Shown: piece by piece, positions 4,218 to 5,389 of the stretch
Layout: each line of letters begins with the position of its first letter
How positions within the stretch are numbered: position 1 is the stretch's first letter
Program-made: the position numbers and the translations under genes
Origin: a bacterium
GTDB taxonomy: Bacteria; SZUA-182
Assembly: GCA_003230635.1 (NCBI GenBank)
Contig: QIFF01000074.1
Span: 1-5,389 of the forward strand
Length of the DNA: 5,389 bases
Direction: 5' to 3'
The notes under the pieces: model-generated
The model's database searches: none
The model's input: the letters and a program-made list of their open reading frames with translations, nothing else
Told to the model about the DNA's origin: nothing

Positions 4218-5389
4218 GTGGACCTAGTTGTTTCGGTAAATTTTGGTGCCATTCTCCCGGAGATAATCCTCACGGTCGCCGCAATGATTATCTTGATGGT
4301 GGAGGTGTTTTTGCCGCGCGATAAGGGGGAGGTTGGAGGGCTAATTAGTTTGCTGGCTTTGATTGCAGCAACAGTTGCCTGTTTCCCTTTGACCAGGCAA
4401 TTAATCGTTTTTTCCGGGAGTTATATAATTGATTATTATAGCGCTTTCTTTAAAATTATCTTGTTTGCGATTGCCATCCTGACGATTGCAATTTCAATTA
4501 ACTACTTAAGGTTACTAGATATTAACCAGGGGGAATTTTATGCCCTGCTGATTCTTTCCACCCTGGGGTTGGTGATTATGGTTTCCAGCCTGGACTTGAT
4601 TAGTATGTACCTGGGCTTGGAGATGACCGCCCTGGCTTCCTGCGCCCTGGTAGGATTTATGGTAAAGGATAAGAAATCCAATGAGGCGGCACTCAAATAT
4701 TTCATGCTGAGCATCTTTTCCTCGGGGATTCTTCTTTACGGCATCTCCTGGCTTTATGGAATTACCGGCAAGCTGGGTTTGCACGATATTGCCGCCTATT
4801 TGCACAATTATGCCCACCTGGATAATCCCGGCTTACAGTTAAGCTTGCTTTTGTTGATTGTGGGGTTTGGCTTCAAAATTGCTTATGTCCCCTTCCACAT
4901 GTGGGTGCCGGATGTTTATGAGGGTGCCCCTACTTCTATTGCCGGTTTCTTATCTCTGGGGCCGAAGGTGGCCGGATTAGCGGTAGTCCTGCGCCTGTTC
5001 ATGCGGGCACTGCAGCCGCTGACTCCGGTCTGGAGTCACATTTTCTGGCTGTTGGCGGCTTTGACTATGACGGTGGGGAATATAGTTGCCCTGCGCCAGG
5101 AGAACCTGAAGCGCATGTTGGGCTACTCGGGTATTGCCCATGTGGGCTATATGCTGATTGCGATAGCTGCGGTTGGCGGGGCGCCGAAATGGGGGAGCAC
5201 GGCCGTCCTCTTATATTTGTTGCTCTATATATTCATAAACCTGGGGCCCTTTGGAGTAATTATCCTCCTTTGCAAAGAAGCGCGCATAGGGGATCATATT
5301 GAGGACTTCAACGGTTTGAACAAGCACTCCCCCTTAGCAGCCTTGGCAATGACTATTTTTATGTTTTCTCTGGCGGGAATTCCACCCAC
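4218..5389 (+). CDS. nuoN: NADH-quinone oxidoreductase subunit N, 3'-truncated by window edge
   Basis: First 390 codons of NuoN, the antiporter-like proton pump next to the NuoK/NuoJ end of the complex I membrane arm. The GTG start gives VDLVVSVNFGAILPEIILTV, matching the usual NuoN opening with its conserved PE. Family blocks are YLGLEMTALASCALVGF (131-147), EAALKYFMLS (156-165), GFGFKIAYVPFHMWVPDVYE (216-235), GAPTSIAGFLS (236-246), RQENLKRMLGYSGIAHVGY (293-311) and SLAGIPP (384-390). Pump residues E135, K220 and K250 correspond to E. coli NuoN Glu133, Lys217 and Lys247. The window stops just before the helix-12 motif where the conserved lysine (E. coli Lys395) should lie; about 90-100 residues are missing. 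It follows nuoM copy 2 by 4 nt with its ribosome binding site inside that gene, so the two are very probably translated together. Confidence 0.96.
   Translation, partial: MDLVVSVNFGAILPEIILTVAAMIILMVEVFLPRDKGEVGGLISLLALIAATVACFPLTRQLIVFSGSYIIDYYSAFFKIILFAIAILTIAISINYLRLLDINQGEFYALLILSTLGLVIMVSSLDLISMYLGLEMTALASCALVGFMVKDKKSNEAALKYFMLSIFSSGILLYGISWLYGITGKLGLHDIAAYLHNYAHLDNPGLQLSLLLLIVGFGFKIAYVPFHMWVPDVYEGAPTSIAGFLSLGPKVAGLAVVLRLFMRALQPLTPVWSHIFWLLAALTMTVGNIVALRQENLKRMLGYSGIAHVGYMLIAIAAVGGAPKWGSTAVLLYLLLYIFINLGPFGVIILLCKEARIGDHIEDFNGLNKHSPLAALAMTIFMFSLAGIPP

Noticed and set aside
4515..4817. Minus-strand open frame opposite nuoN
   Set aside because: Antisense to conserved NuoN helices, low-complexity composition, no start signal.

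Overview
The window is the 3' part of a respiratory complex I (NADH:quinone oxidoreductase) membrane-arm operon, read entirely on the + strand: nuoK (5' end missing), a first nuoM, a small exported PEP-CTERM protein gene, a second nuoM, and nuoN (3' end missing). No rRNA, tRNA, CRISPR array or transposase was seen. The PEP-CTERM sorting tail implies a Gram-negative, envelope-bearing bacterium with an exosortase/EPS system. Complex I sequence style, two NuoM copies and PEP-CTERM together would fit an environmental Desulfobacterota- or Nitrospirota-like lineage, but that placement is a low-confidence guess from memory.

Layout: nuoK ends at 211; nuoM copy 1 (232-1848) follows after 20 nt with its own Shine-Dalgarno. 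A 751-nt interval (1849-2599) then separates the two nuoM genes. It holds a 197-residue secreted PEP-CTERM protein (1897-2490), a 5' TTGACAGGATT motif, two hairpins after the stop codon, a second TTTTTGACA, and a perfect 9-bp tandem repeat (TTCTCTGTG twice) that ends only 10 nt before the nuoM copy 2 start. nuoM copy 2 (2600-4213) ends with a short REP-like palindrome inside its last codons. nuoN (GTG start at 4218) follows after 4 nt and runs off the end of the window.

How the genes work together: NuoK carries the two membrane glutamates that link the quinone module to the pumps, and NuoM and NuoN are antiporter-like proton channels. Both NuoM copies keep the full set of charged residues (E151, K242, K273, E415), so both look like working pumps. 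Two nuoM genes in one operon is the hallmark of the proposed '2M' complex I, an enlarged membrane arm predicted to move extra protons per turnover. Unusually, nuoL, normally between nuoK and nuoM, is not there, and an unrelated surface-protein gene with lower GC and flanking short repeats sits between the two nuoM copies. The most interesting points are the 2M arrangement, the missing nuoL, and the PEP-CTERM cassette with its repeats inside an essential-type operon.
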